Notes: generated by a model from the letters alone, not told the origin. DNA of 64,000 bases from Pseudomonadota bacterium (GCA_023388965.1 JAEWFF010000067.1:38135-102134); one strand, 5' to 3'. Positions 33,718 to 44,159 are shown, counted from the stretch's first letter. Program-made: numbers and translations.

Positions 33718-34659
33718 ATGCCAAGCCTTGAGGAACGCGCGCGCAGGACGCAAAGCGCGCCTGCGTCATCTTCGCGACACTTCCTCCTTTATGGACACCG
33801 TGTAGAGGCGCTGCGCGCCGCGCCGGGCCTGCATGTCGTGGCGACACCCATCGGCAATCTGTCCGACATCACGCTGCGCGCGCTGGAAGTGTTGGCGGGA
33901 GCCGACGCGGTGCTGGCGGAAGACAGCCGCGTCACCGCCAAGCTGCTGACGCATTACGGAATCTCGAAACCTGTCCTCGCCTATCACGAGCACAACGCCG
34001 CCGAGATGCGGCCGAAGATTCTGAAGCGGCTGGAGGACGGCGAGTCGCTGGCCCTCGTCTCCGATGCGGGCACGCCTTTGATCTCCGATCCCGGCTACAA
34101 ACTGGTGCGCGATCTTGTGGAGAACGGCCACCGCGTGACTGCCGTGCCGGGCGCCTCCGCCGTGATGGCGGCTCTCGTCTCCGCCGGCCTGCCGACCGAC
34201 CGCTTCTTCTTCGAGGGGTTCCTGCCGCCGAAAACGGCGGGGCGGAGCGCGCGGGCCGACGCGCTGAAAGAGGTGCCGGGCACGCTCGTCCTGTTCGAGA
34301 CCGGGCCGCGCCTTGCCGCGAGCCTTGCCGATCTCGCGCGCGTGCTGGGTCCACGCCCCGCCGCCGTCGCCCGCGAACTGACCAAGAAGTTCGAGGAAGT
34401 GCGGCGCGGCAGGCTGGACGAACTCGCCGCGCATTACGCCGATGCGGCGCACACGCTCAAAGGCGAGATCGTTCTTCTGATCGGCCCGCCGGGCGAACCG
34501 GAAGCGGCGAGCGCGGACGATATCGACGCGGCGCTCGTGGACGCGATGAAAGTCTCGTCGCTGAAGGATGCGGTGGCCGAAGTCGCCAAGGCGAGCGGTG
34601 CCCCCCGACGTGATGTCTATGCGCGGGCGCTGGCGCTCGCAAAGGACGGCGCGACGTGA
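33718..34659 (+). CDS. rsmI: 16S rRNA (cytidine-1402-2'-O)-methyltransferase RsmI
   Basis: SAM-dependent methyltransferase for the ribose of C1402 in the ribosomal P site. 313 aa; SAM-binding family motifs VVATPIGNLSDITLRALEVL, AEDSRVTAKLLTHYGI, SDAGTPLISDPGYKLV and VPGASAVMAALVSAGLP are clear. The start at 33718 gives a longer basic N-terminus than many homologues; no strong ribosome binding site is seen, so an internal start is possible. The stop overlaps the yraN GTG by 4 bases. Confidence 0.93.
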   Translation: MPSLEERARRTQSAPASSSRHFLLYGHRVEALRAAPGLHVVATPIGNLSDITLRALEVLAGADAVLAEDSRVTAKLLTHYGISKPVLAYHEHNAAEMRPKILKRLEDGESLALVSDAGTPLISDPGYKLVRDLVENGHRVTAVPGASAVMAALVSAGLPTDRFFFEGFLPPKTAGRSARADALKEVPGTLVLFETGPRLAASLADLARVLGPRPAAVARELTKKFEEVRRGRLDELAAHYADAAHTLKGEIVLLIGPPGEPEAASADDIDAALVDAMKVSSLKDAVAEVAKASGAPRRDVYARALALAKDGAT

Positions 34660-35027
34660 ATACGCTGGCGCGGCGCCATGCTTACGGTCTGGGCCATCGC
34701 GCCGAGGCGCTCGCGGCGCTTATGCTGCGCTGCAAGGGCTATCGCATTCTCGCGCGCCGCTTCGCCTCGCCCGTCGGCGAGATCGATCTTGTCGTGAAGC
34801 GCGGAAAGCTCGTCGCCTTTGTCGAGGTCAAGGCCCGCGCAAGTCTCGATGCCGCCGCCGAAAGTGTGCGCCATGCGCAGCGTGCGCGGATCGTGCGCGC
34901 CGCTGAGGCTTTCCTTGCCCGCCACCCGGACCTCATGAACCATGACATGCGCTTCGATGCCGTCCTGATTGCGCCCGGCCGCCTGCCGCGCCATCTGATG
35001 GCGGCTTTCGACGCCAGCCCTCCCTGA
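34656..35027 (+). CDS. yraN: YraN family (UPF0102) nuclease-fold protein
   Basis: A 123-aa protein of the restriction-endonuclease-like fold; the PD-(D/E)XK-type core GEIDLVVKRGKLVAFVEVKAR is present near residue 45. Biochemical role unproven in most species. GTG start coupled to the rsmI stop; gshB follows 12 bases downstream. The rsmI-yraN-gshB order is conserved in alphaproteobacteria. Confidence 0.9.
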   Translation: MNTLARRHAYGLGHRAEALAALMLRCKGYRILARRFASPVGEIDLVVKRGKLVAFVEVKARASLDAAAESVRHAQRARIVRAAEAFLARHPDLMNHDMRFDAVLIAPGRLPRHLMAAFDASPP

Positions 35028-35039
35028 TCAGGAAACACC

Positions 35040-35981
35040 ATGCCGCTTCATGTTGCCGTACAGATGGACCCGATCGACCGCATCAATGTCGCGGGCGATT
35101 CGACATTCGCGCTGCTGCTGGAGGCGCAGAAACGCGGGCACTGGCTTTCCTATTACACGCCGGACCGTCTCGCGCTGGTCGACGGGCAAGGCGTGACGCG
35201 CGCGCAGACCTTGTCCGTGCGCGACGAGATCGGCAACCATTTCACGCTCGGAGAGGAAGAGCGCACGGAACTGACGGCGTTCGACGTTATCCTGCTGCGG
35301 CAGGACCCGCCCTTCGACCTCAATTACATCACGACCACGCACATACTGGAGCGCGCACATCCGAAAGTGCTGGTCGTCAACGACCCGGCAGCGGTGCGCA
35401 ACGCGCCGGAGAAAATCCTCGTCACCGAATTTCCCGATCTCATGCCGCCTACTTTGATCACGCGCGACCGCGAGGAGATCCAGCTTTTCCGTAAGCAGCA
35501 CGGCGATGTCGTGATGAAGCCGCTGTACGGGCATGGCGGCGCCGCCGTGTTCCGCGTGCAGCCGCAGGACCAGAATTTCGGCTCGCTCTACGACATCTTC
35601 GCCTCGACCTGGCGCGAGCCCTGGGTGATCCAGAAATTCCTGCCAGAGGTCTCGAAAGGCGACAAGCGCATCATCCTCGTGGACGGCGTCTATGCCGGCG
35701 CGGTCAACCGCGTGCCGGCGGCCGACGATCTGCGCTCCAATATGGTGCGCGGCGGCCGCGCGGAAGAAGCGGAACTGACGCAGCGCGAGCGCGAAATCTG
35801 CGAGCGCATCGGCCCCACGCTGAAAAGGCTCGGGCTTCTGTTCGTCGGCATCGACGTGATCGGCGACTATCTCACCGAGATCAACGTGACCTCGCCGACC
35901 GGCCTCCGCGCCATCAAAAATACCGGCGGACCGGATATCGCGGCCCTGATCTGGGACGCAATCGAGGAGAAGCGGGGATAA
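35040..35981 (+). CDS. gshB: Glutathione synthetase
   Basis: ATP-grasp ligase joining gamma-glutamylcysteine and glycine. 313 aa. N-terminal VQMDPIDRINVAGDSTFALLLEAQ, the ILLRQDPPFDLNYITTTHILE segment, ATP-binding VMKPLYGHGGAAVFRV and the glycine/metal region EINVTSPTGLR are all typical. ATG start with AGGAA 6 bases upstream. Confidence 0.96.
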   Translation: MPLHVAVQMDPIDRINVAGDSTFALLLEAQKRGHWLSYYTPDRLALVDGQGVTRAQTLSVRDEIGNHFTLGEEERTELTAFDVILLRQDPPFDLNYITTTHILERAHPKVLVVNDPAAVRNAPEKILVTEFPDLMPPTLITRDREEIQLFRKQHGDVVMKPLYGHGGAAVFRVQPQDQNFGSLYDIFASTWREPWVIQKFLPEVSKGDKRIILVDGVYAGAVNRVPAADDLRSNMVRGGRAEEAELTQREREICERIGPTLKRLGLLFVGIDVIGDYLTEINVTSPTGLRAIKNTGGPDIAALIWDAIEEKRG

Positions 35982-36069
35982 ACCGCAGCGGGTGCATTTG
36001 TTCCTGAAATGTTCTTGACGTGCTGCTGGAAGGTGAGTCACGATCCCGCATCATCCTTTGGGGGTGGCG

Positions 36070-37599
36070 ATGGTCGCTTTCGTGTCCACGGTCGCGTTTG
36101 AAGGCATCGAGGCCAAGCCGGTCGATGTCCAGGTCCAGATCGCGCCCGGGCTTCCGGCCTTCGTCGTTGTCGGCCTGCCTGACAAGGCGGTGAACGAGGC
36201 GCGCGAGCGCGTGCGGGCCGCTCTCGTGGCGTCCGGGCTCGCATTGCCGCCGAAGCGCGTCATCATCAATCTCGCCCCGGCCGATCTGCCGAAAGAGGGC
36301 TCGCATTACGATCTGCCGATCGCGCTTGCGGTCATGGCGGCCATCGGCGCCATCGCCCATGATGCATTGGCGGGCTTTACCGTGCTCGGCGAACTCGCGC
36401 TCGACGGCACGATAACGCCGGTCGCCGGCGTTCTGCCCGCGGCGATTGCCGCCAACGCACGCGGCCACGGCCTGATCTGCCCGGAGGCCGACGGGCCGGA
36501 AGCGGCCTGGGCCGGTGCGGATCTCGACATTCTCGCCGCCGGATCGCTGATCCAGCTCGTCAATCATCTGCGGGGCACGCAGGTGTTGCGGCGGCCGGAG
36601 CCGGGCCTGCGCGCGGGCGCAGCCGACATGCCCGATCTTGCCGATGTGAAAGGGCAGGAGACCGCCAAGCGCGCTCTGGAGATCGCAGCGGCGGGTGCGC
36701 ACAATCTCCTGTTCATCGGTCCGCCGGGCGCCGGCAAGTCCATGCTCGCCTCGCGCCTGCCGTCCATCCTGCCGCCGATGACGGCGCCGGAACTGCTCGA
36801 GCTTGCGATGATCCGCTCCGTCGCCGGCGATCTTGCCGGCGGCGTATTGACGGACCGGCGACCGTTCCGCGCGCCGCATCATTCGGCCTCGATGGCGGCT
36901 CTGGTCGGCGGCGGCATCAAGCCGAGGCCGGGCGAGATCGCGCTGGCGCATAATGGCGTGCTGTTTCTCGACGAATTTCCGGAATTCCAGCCCAATGTGC
37001 TGGATGCGCTGCGCCAGCCAATGGAAACGGGCAATGTGGTCGTCGCCCGCGCCAATCACCGCATCACCTATCCGGCGCGCTTCCAACTCGTCGCGGCGAT
37101 GAATCCGTGCAAATGCGGCCGCGCCGGCGAGCCCGGTTTTTCCTGCCGGCGCGGGCCGCGCTGCGCCGAGGATTATCAGGCGCGCCTGTCCGGTCCGCTG
37201 CTCGACCGCATCGATCTTCATCTCGAAGTGCCGGCGGTGTCGGCTTCCGACCTTCTTCTGCCCGCGCCGTCCGAGGGCAGCCGGGAGATCGCCGCGCGCG
37301 TTGCCGCTGCCCGCACCTTCGCCAAGGAGCGGGCCGAGGCGAGAGGCCTCTCCGCCCGCGCCAATGCCGAACTCTCATCCGCCGCCATCGAGGACATCGC
37401 CGCGCCGGACGCCGCCGGGCAGCGGCTTTTGCACGATGCGGCGGATGCGATGCGCCTGTCGGCGCGCGGCTATCACCGCGTGCTGAAGGTCGCGCGCACG
37501 ATTGCCGATCTCGACGGCGAGGAGCGGGTGGGGCGGGTGCATCTTGCCGAAGCCTTGTCCTACCGGACCTTGGTCGACCGCGTGCCGCTCGCGGCCTGA
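36070..37599 (+). CDS. comM: YifB/ComM family Mg-chelatase-like AAA+ ATPase
   Basis: AAA+ ATPase of 509 aa related to Mg-chelatase; ComM is a branch-migration helicase promoting integration during natural transformation in some bacteria. N-terminal Lon-protease-like S5 domain (VDVQVQIAPGLPAFVVVGLPD), Walker A GPPGAGKSMLASR near residue 217, Walker B LFLDEFPEF, and the Cys-rich CKCGRAGEPGFSCRRGPRC insertion. The ATG at 36070 (MVAFVSTVAFEGIEAKPV) matches the family start. Competence in this organism is not implied. Confidence 0.93.
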   Translation: MVAFVSTVAFEGIEAKPVDVQVQIAPGLPAFVVVGLPDKAVNEARERVRAALVASGLALPPKRVIINLAPADLPKEGSHYDLPIALAVMAAIGAIAHDALAGFTVLGELALDGTITPVAGVLPAAIAANARGHGLICPEADGPEAAWAGADLDILAAGSLIQLVNHLRGTQVLRRPEPGLRAGAADMPDLADVKGQETAKRALEIAAAGAHNLLFIGPPGAGKSMLASRLPSILPPMTAPELLELAMIRSVAGDLAGGVLTDRRPFRAPHHSASMAALVGGGIKPRPGEIALAHNGVLFLDEFPEFQPNVLDALRQPMETGNVVVARANHRITYPARFQLVAAMNPCKCGRAGEPGFSCRRGPRCAEDYQARLSGPLLDRIDLHLEVPAVSASDLLLPAPSEGSREIAARVAAARTFAKERAEARGLSARANAELSSAAIEDIAAPDAAGQRLLHDAADAMRLSARGYHRVLKVARTIADLDGEERVGRVHLAEALSYRTLVDRVPLAA

Positions 37600-37650
37600 G
37601 GCGAACGTGCTGTCACACGCCTGTCGGATGAATCTGGTGGAAGCGTATGC

Positions 37651-38550
37651 ATGGACGCTTCGCCTCACACCCCCCTTGCCGGCCTTTCCTCCATCGCCGT
37701 TCCGGCCGGCCTCGCAGTACCGCTTGCGGCCAATGCGAACCTGCCCGATCCGCTCGGCAAGATCGGCAATCTCGAACTCAAACTGGCGAACAAGGCCAAG
37801 GACATCCGCCGCGCCCAGAAGCTGCGCTACAAGGTGTTCTTCGAGGAAATGTCGGCCCAGCCGGATATCGCCGCGCGACTGATGCGCCGCGATGCGGATA
37901 TTTTCGACAGCGTGTGCGACCATCTTCTGGTCCGCGATTTTGCGCCGCGCACCGGATTGATTGCCAAGAAGCGCACGGTCGGCACTTATCGGCTGTTGCG
38001 TCAGGAGGTGGCGGAGAAGAATTTCGGCTTCTACACCCAGAGCGAATTCGACATCGCGCCCCTGATCGCGCGGCACGGCCATCTGAATTTCCTCGAACTC
38101 GGGCGCTCCTGCGTGCTTGCGCCCTGGCGCGACCGCCGCACGGTCGAGCTTCTGTGGCACGGCATCTGGGCCTATGTGCTCGCGCACCGGATCGATGTGA
38201 TGATCGGCTGTGCCAGCCTCGAAGGCACGAACACGGCCGAACTCGCTCTGCCGCTGTCCTATCTGCATCATTTCCACCGCGCGCCGTCCGACTGGCTGGC
38301 CGAGGCGGTGCCCGGCCGCGGCGCCGAGATTCCGCTTCTGCCGAAGGAGGCGATCAACCCGAAAGAGGCGCTGCGGGCGCTGCCGCCGCTCATCAAGGGC
38401 TATCTGCGGCTCGGCGCAGTGATCGGCGGCGGGGCGGTGGTCGACCGCCAGTTCGGCACGACCGATGTGCTCATCGTCCTGCCGCGCAGCTTCATCAATC
38501 CGCGCTACATCACCTATTACGGCGAGGGCGCAACCCGGCACGCCGCCTGA
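37651..38550 (+). CDS. olsB: GNAT-type L-ornithine N-alpha-acyltransferase OlsB
   Basis: Makes lyso-ornithine lipid by transferring a 3-hydroxyacyl group from acyl carrier protein to ornithine, the first step of ornithine-lipid membrane synthesis. 299 aa. Family segments include DIRRAQKLRYKVFFEEM, FDSVCDHLLVRD, FLELGRSCVLAPWRDRRTV, WAYVLAHRIDVMIGCASLEG and YLRLGAVIGGGAVVD. OlsB lies near mutS and glnD in Sinorhizobium, supporting the call. No olsA partner is in the window. Confidence 0.88.
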   Translation: MDASPHTPLAGLSSIAVPAGLAVPLAANANLPDPLGKIGNLELKLANKAKDIRRAQKLRYKVFFEEMSAQPDIAARLMRRDADIFDSVCDHLLVRDFAPRTGLIAKKRTVGTYRLLRQEVAEKNFGFYTQSEFDIAPLIARHGHLNFLELGRSCVLAPWRDRRTVELLWHGIWAYVLAHRIDVMIGCASLEGTNTAELALPLSYLHHFHRAPSDWLAEAVPGRGAEIPLLPKEAINPKEALRALPPLIKGYLRLGAVIGGGAVVDRQFGTTDVLIVLPRSFINPRYITYYGEGATRHAA

Positions 38551-38644
38551 GAGGCACGCAGGCGGCGCCGCAATCCATCCACAGCATCCACAAGCGGCGC
38601 GAGCCCCGCTTTCGCCGCACGCCATTGCCCGCTAGCACTGTGGC

Positions 38645-41350
38645 ATGAATGCGCGGGCGGATATTCCATCGGGAGACGGCGGCGGCGAGAGCCGCGTCAC
38701 GCCGATGATGGAGCAATATATCGAGATCAAGACCGCCAATCCGGACAGCCTGCTGTTCTACCGGATGGGCGATTTCTACGAACTGTTCTTCGACGACGCC
38801 GAACAGGCGAGCCGGGCGCTCGGCATCACCCTGACCAAACGCGGCAAGCATCAGGGCCAGGACATTCCGATGTGCGGCGTGCCGGTCGAGCGCGCCGACG
38901 ATTATCTGCAGCGCCTCATCGCGTTCGGGTTCCGTGTTGCGGTGTGCGAGCAGATCGAGGACCCGGCGGAGGCCAGGAAGCGCGGCGCGAAATCGGTCGT
39001 CAAACGCGATGTCGTGCGCCTCGTCACGCCGGGCACCCTGACCGAGGAGGCGCTGCTCGACCCCAAACGCGCCAACCGCCTGCTGGCGCTGTCGCGTGTC
39101 ATTACGGGCGAGGATGCGGTCCTGTTCGGCCTCGCCGCGCTCGATATTTCGACCGGGGCGTTCAGCGTTTCGGAAACCGCGCGCCCGGGCCTTGCCGCCG
39201 CCATCGCCCGGCTTGATCCGGCCGAGATCGCGGTGCCGGAAGCGCTGCTCGGCGAGCCCGATCTTTCGGAATTGCTGAAGGAGACCGGCCGCCCGCTGGC
39301 GCCGCTTGCGCGCGACATGACAGATGGAGCGAGCGCGGAACGCCGCCTCGCGGAGGCCTTCGGCGTCTCGACACTTGCGGGCTTCGGCGCCCTGAGCCGG
39401 GCGGAAATCTGCGCGGCCGCCGCCGGCGTCTCCTATGTCGTGCGTACGCAGCGCGGCGGCCGTCCCCCGCTGTCGGCGCCGCGCCGCGCCGGGGCGGGCG
39501 CGTTTCTCGATGTCGATGCCGCAACGCGCGCCAATCTCGAACTGACGCGCACGCTTTCGGGTGAGCGGACAGGATCGCTTCTCCACGCCGTGGACCGCAC
39601 GGTGACGGCGGGCGGCGGGCGGCTTCTGGCGGAGCGGCTCGCCAGCCCGCTGACCGATCCGGATGCGATCTCCGCGCGGCTCAATGCGGTCGAGGCATTT
39701 CATGCCGACCCCGCTCTGCGCGAGGATTTGCGCGCTGCGTTGCGCGCCGCGCCCGATCTTGCTCGCGCGGCGCAACGCCTGATGTTCGGGCGCGGCGGTC
39801 CGCGCGATCTTGCCGGCGTGCGCGATGCGCTGATCGCGGCGCGCGCCATCGCCGCGCGTCTGTCCGGACGCGATCTGCCGGCCGATATCGCAAAGGCGGC
39901 CGAGGCTCTTGCCGCGCCCGATCCCGCGCTTCAGTCCGCATTGACTGCGGCCCTTGCCGACGAATTGCCGCTGCGCGCCTCGGACGGCGGTTTCGTGCGC
40001 GCCGGTTATTCGGAGGCGCTCGACGAGCAGCGCCAGCTTCGCGACGAGAGCCGCCGCGTCATCGCCCAGCTTCAGGCGCGCTATGCGGACGAGACCGGCA
40101 ACCGGACCCTGCGCGTCAAGCACACCAATTTCCTCGGCTATTTCGTCGAGGTTCCGGCGGCCGCCGGCGAGGAACTGCGCCAGCCGCCCTGGAACCAGAC
40201 CTTCGTGCACCGCCAGACCTTGCAGGGCGCGATGCGTTTCTCGACGGTCGAATTGTCCGATCTCGAAAGCCGCATCGCCGCCGCCGCCGATCGCGCGCTG
40301 GCGCTCGAATCCTCCGTATTTACGGAGCTCAGCGACATGATCGCGGCGGCCGACGGCGTGCTGAAAGCGGTTGCCGCCGGACTGGCCGAACTCGACGCGG
40401 CCTCTGCGCTCGCCGAACTTGCCGCCGAACAGCGTTATGTACGGCCGCAGGTCGACAATTCGCTCGCCTTCGACATCAGCGGCGGACGCCACCCGGTTGT
40501 CGAACAGGCGCTCGGCACGGCGCCCTTCATCGCCAATGATTGCGATCTGTCTCCGGGCGAGGGTGACGACGCGGGACGCATTTTCCTCGTCACCGGCCCC
40601 AATATGGGCGGCAAATCGACGTTCCTCCGCCAGAACGCGCTGATTGCAATCCTCGCGCAGGCGGGCAGTTTCGTGCCCGCCGCTTCCGCGCGGCTCGGCG
40701 TCATCGACCGCCTGTTCTCGCGCGTCGGCGCGGCCGACGATCTGGCGCGTGGGCGCTCCACCTTCATGGTCGAAATGGTCGAGACGGCGGCCATCCTCAA
40801 TCAGGCCACGGCGCGCTCGCTGGTCATCCTCGACGAGATCGGGCGCGGTACTTCGACCTTCGATGGCCTGTCGATCGCCTGGGCGGCGATCGAGCATCTG
40901 CACGAGACCAATTGCTGCCGCGCTCTGTTCGCGACCCATTTTCACGAGTTGACGCAGCTCTCGACGCGGCTGCCACGCCTGCACAATGCGACGCTGAAGG
41001 TCGCGGAATACAGGGGCGATGTCGTCTTCCTGCACGAAGTGGTCAGCGGCGTCGCCGACCGGTCCTACGGCATCCAGGTCGCAAAGCTTGCGGGTCTGCC
41101 GCCGGTGGTGGTGGCGCGGGCGTCCTCCATTCTGGCCGAACTCGAAAACGCCGAGCGCGCCAAGCCGAAACAGGCCCTGATCGACGATCTGCCGCTGTTT
41201 TCGGCCGCTGCCGCGCCGGCGCCCGCACAGCCCGCCGCCTTGCCCGATCCGGCGCTGGACGCGCTCGACGGCATGAATCCCGACGAGATGACGCCTCGCG
41301 CCGCCCAGGAGGCGCTTTACCGTCTGAAGGCATTGCGCCGCACGGACTGA
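38645..41350 (+). CDS. mutS: DNA mismatch repair protein MutS
   Basis: Mismatch-recognition ATPase. 901 aa. The mismatch-wedging Phe-X-Glu motif is in MGDFYELFFDDA near residue 42; connector, lever and clamp domains follow; Walker A GPNMGGKSTFLRQ near 652 and Walker B VILDEIGRGTSTFDG near 725. A variable linker (SAAAAPAPAQPAALPDP) precedes the C-terminal tetramerisation segment. ATG start at 38645. All catalytic motifs look functional. Confidence 0.97.
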   Translation: MNARADIPSGDGGGESRVTPMMEQYIEIKTANPDSLLFYRMGDFYELFFDDAEQASRALGITLTKRGKHQGQDIPMCGVPVERADDYLQRLIAFGFRVAVCEQIEDPAEARKRGAKSVVKRDVVRLVTPGTLTEEALLDPKRANRLLALSRVITGEDAVLFGLAALDISTGAFSVSETARPGLAAAIARLDPAEIAVPEALLGEPDLSELLKETGRPLAPLARDMTDGASAERRLAEAFGVSTLAGFGALSRAEICAAAAGVSYVVRTQRGGRPPLSAPRRAGAGAFLDVDAATRANLELTRTLSGERTGSLLHAVDRTVTAGGGRLLAERLASPLTDPDAISARLNAVEAFHADPALREDLRAALRAAPDLARAAQRLMFGRGGPRDLAGVRDALIAARAIAARLSGRDLPADIAKAAEALAAPDPALQSALTAALADELPLRASDGGFVRAGYSEALDEQRQLRDESRRVIAQLQARYADETGNRTLRVKHTNFLGYFVEVPAAAGEELRQPPWNQTFVHRQTLQGAMRFSTVELSDLESRIAAAADRALALESSVFTELSDMIAAADGVLKAVAAGLAELDAASALAELAAEQRYVRPQVDNSLAFDISGGRHPVVEQALGTAPFIANDCDLSPGEGDDAGRIFLVTGPNMGGKSTFLRQNALIAILAQAGSFVPAASARLGVIDRLFSRVGAADDLARGRSTFMVEMVETAAILNQATARSLVILDEIGRGTSTFDGLSIAWAAIEHLHETNCCRALFATHFHELTQLSTRLPRLHNATLKVAEYRGDVVFLHEVVSGVADRSYGIQVAKLAGLPPVVVARASSILAELENAERAKPKQALIDDLPLFSAAAAPAPAQPAALPDPALDALDGMNPDEMTPRAAQEALYRLKALRRTD

Positions 41351-41393
41351 GCGCCTTGATGTTTTCGCAATGGCGGCGTCATAGATTGGTGCG

Positions 41394-44159
41394 ATGAACG
41401 TCGCCCTTCGCACGCCGCCGGCCCGCCCGCCCATCGTGGACCGGGCCGCGCTCGACGCCGCTTTCGATGAGATCGCCCGCGCGCATCATGGCGCGGAGCG
41501 CGAGACCGAGGTGAAGGCGCTGCTGAAGACGGCGCTGACCGATGGGCACAAGCTCGCGCGTAGCTGGCTCGAGGAAGACGGGCAGGGCACCGCGTGTGCG
41601 CGCGCCATCTCGCACCTGATGGACGAGATCATCTCCGCGCTTCATCTTTATGTAATTACCCATGTGCATCCCGAACGCGGGAGCAAGGCGGCGGATGAGC
41701 GCCTGTCGGTGATCGCGGTGGGTGGGTATGGACGCGGCACGCTCGCGCCGGGCTCGGACATCGATCTTCTCTTCCTGTTTCCGAAATCGCAGACCGCATG
41801 GATCGGGTCCGTGGTCGAGGCCATGCTGTATGTGCTGTGGGATCTCGGCCTGAAGGTCGGGCATGCGGTGCGCGGGCTCGACGACTGCCTGCAATTGTCG
41901 CGCAACGATATTACGATCCGTACATCGGTTCTCGAAGCGCGCGCGGTGTGCGGCGATGCGAAGCTCGTTGAAACTCTCGCCCAGCGTTTCGACAAGGAAG
42001 TCGCTCAGGGAACGGCGCTCGAATTCGTCTCGGCCAAGCTCGCCGAGCGCGACGAGCGATACCGGCTGACGGAAAGTTCGCGCTATGTGGTCGAACCCAA
42101 CGTCAAGGAAGGCAAAGGCGGGCTGCGCGATCTGCACACTTTGTTCTGGATCGCAAAATATGTCTATCGCGTGCGGCGTGTGGACGAACTGGTCGATGCG
42201 GGCCTGTTCACCCGTGCCGAACTCGCGCAGTTCCGCAAATCGGAAGATTTCCTGTGGTCCGTACGCTGCCACCTGCATTTCCTGACGGGGCGCGCGGATG
42301 ACCGGCTGCTCTTCGAGTACCAGCCCGATATCGCGCAAAAGCTCGGTTACAAGCAGCATCCCGGCCAATCCGCCGTCGAGCGGTTCATGAAGCATTATTT
42401 TCTCGTGGCCAAGGATGTCGGCGATCTCACCGCCATCGTGTGCGCGCGCCTCGAACAGCGCCATGCCAAGCGGCCGCCGCGTCTCAACCGTCTGTTCGGG
42501 CGCTGGCGGCGTGTGCGCTCGCAGCTTCTTTCCGGCACCGATTTCACGATCGAGAACGAACGACTGACCGTGTCCGGACAGGAGGTCTTCCGTCGCGATC
42601 CGGTCAATCTGATCCGCTTTTTCTATGTCGCGGACCGTGAAGACGTCGCCATGCATCCGGATGCGCTCTATCACATCCGCCGCTCGCTGAGATTGGTCGA
42701 CAAGGATCTGCGCGAAAACCCCGAGGCGAACCGTCTCTTTCTCGAAATCCTCACCTCGCGCAATGCGCCGGAAACGATCCTGCGCCGCATGAACGAGACC
42801 GGCGTTCTTGGCCGCTTCATTCCGGAATTCGGCAAGATCGTCGGGATGATGCAGTTCAATATGTATCATCATTACACGGTTGACGAACATCTCATCCGCG
42901 CGGTGGGCATTCTCTCCGAAATGGATGCCGGCACGCTGAAGGACGAGCATCCGCTCTCGAACGAAATCCTGCCGACGATTTCGAGTCGCCGGGCTCTGTA
43001 TGTTGCGGTTCTGCTGCACGATGTCGCCAAGGGCCGCCCGGAGGATCATTCCATCGCGGGCGCGCGCGATATGCGCGAACTCGGCCCGCGCCTCGGCCTG
43101 TCGTCGGATGAGACCGATACCGCGGCCTGGCTGATCGAGCATCATCTTCTGATGTCGGATATCGCGCAAAGGCGCGACATATCCGATCCACGCACGGTTC
43201 AGGATTTTGCCGCCAAGGTGCAGAGCATCGAGCGGCTGAAGCTTCTCATCGTACTGACGGTCGCCGACATCAAGGCCGTCGGTCCGGGCGTGTGGAACGG
43301 CTGGAAGGGCCAGCTTCTGCGCCAGCTTTACTGGGAAACCGAGATCATCCTCACCGGCGGGCATTCGGCCGTGAACCGTAAGGAGCGGGTCGAGGTCGCG
43401 AAGGAGGAAACGCGCTCGGCCCTTGCGGACTGGAGCAATGCCCAGATCGATTCCTATGTCGCGCGTCATTACGACCCGTACTGGCTGAAGGTCGAGCCCG
43501 AGCGGCGCGAGCAGCATGCGCGCTTCATCCGCCGCGCGGAGGTGGCTGGCAAGCGCGCTGCGACCATGTTCACGACGCACGCCTTTCACGGCGTCACCGA
43601 GATCACGGTTCTGGCGCAGGACCATCCGCGCCTTCTGGCCGTCATCGCCGGCGCCTGCGCGGCAACCGGCGCCAACATCACCGATGCCTATATACATACG
43701 ACCACGGACGGGATGGCGCTCGACACGATTCTCATCAGCCGCACCTATGCGCTGGATGAGGACGAAAACCGCATCGCCGAACGCATTACGAACAATGTCG
43801 AGCGCGCGCTGAAAGGCGAATTGTGGCTGACGGATGCGCTCGAGAAGCGCGCCGAGCGCCGTCGCCGCCAGACGCGCGCCTTCCACGTCACGCCGCGCGT
43901 CATCATCACAAATGAATGGTCGGACCGTTACACGGTGATCGAGATTTCAGGCCTCGACCGGCCGGGGCTTCTCTACGATCTCACCTCGACCGTCTCCCAG
44001 CTCAGGCTCAATATCGCCTCCGCGCATATCGCGACCTTCGGCGAAAAGGCGGTCGATGTGTTCTATGTGACCGATCTGACCGGCCACAAGATCACGTCTC
44101 GGGCGCGGCAGGACATGATGCGCGCCGCGCTTCTCGATGTCTTCGAGGCGGACGGCTAG
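41394..44159 (+). CDS. glnD: Bifunctional PII uridylyltransferase/uridylyl-removing enzyme GlnD
   Basis: Senses glutamine and modifies PII proteins to control nitrogen assimilation. 921 aa with the four expected domains: nucleotidyltransferase motif GGYGRGTLAPGSDIDLLFL near residue 110, the HD hydrolase motif LLHDVAKGRPEDHS near 540, and two ACT domains (TVLAQDHPRLLAVIAGA near 740; EISGLDRPGLLYDLTSTV near 848). Next to mutS as in other Rhizobiales. Its 3' end overlaps the convergent GNAT gene by 4 bases. Confidence 0.96.
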   Translation: MNVALRTPPARPPIVDRAALDAAFDEIARAHHGAERETEVKALLKTALTDGHKLARSWLEEDGQGTACARAISHLMDEIISALHLYVITHVHPERGSKAADERLSVIAVGGYGRGTLAPGSDIDLLFLFPKSQTAWIGSVVEAMLYVLWDLGLKVGHAVRGLDDCLQLSRNDITIRTSVLEARAVCGDAKLVETLAQRFDKEVAQGTALEFVSAKLAERDERYRLTESSRYVVEPNVKEGKGGLRDLHTLFWIAKYVYRVRRVDELVDAGLFTRAELAQFRKSEDFLWSVRCHLHFLTGRADDRLLFEYQPDIAQKLGYKQHPGQSAVERFMKHYFLVAKDVGDLTAIVCARLEQRHAKRPPRLNRLFGRWRRVRSQLLSGTDFTIENERLTVSGQEVFRRDPVNLIRFFYVADREDVAMHPDALYHIRRSLRLVDKDLRENPEANRLFLEILTSRNAPETILRRMNETGVLGRFIPEFGKIVGMMQFNMYHHYTVDEHLIRAVGILSEMDAGTLKDEHPLSNEILPTISSRRALYVAVLLHDVAKGRPEDHSIAGARDMRELGPRLGLSSDETDTAAWLIEHHLLMSDIAQRRDISDPRTVQDFAAKVQSIERLKLLIVLTVADIKAVGPGVWNGWKGQLLRQLYWETEIILTGGHSAVNRKERVEVAKEETRSALADWSNAQIDSYVARHYDPYWLKVEPERREQHARFIRRAEVAGKRAATMFTTHAFHGVTEITVLAQDHPRLLAVIAGACAATGANITDAYIHTTTDGMALDTILISRTYALDEDENRIAERITNNVERALKGELWLTDALEKRAERRRRQTRAFHVTPRVIITNEWSDRYTVIEISGLDRPGLLYDLTSTVSQLRLNIASAHIATFGEKAVDVFYVTDLTGHKITSRARQDMMRAALLDVFEADG

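Noticed and set aside
38510..41434. Long open frame antisense to mutS
   Set aside because: Low-complexity Arg/Gly/Gln translation mirroring mutS; no motifs.
41379..43886. Long open frame antisense to glnD
   Set aside because: Shadow of glnD in a high-GC genome; no ribosome binding site or family signature.
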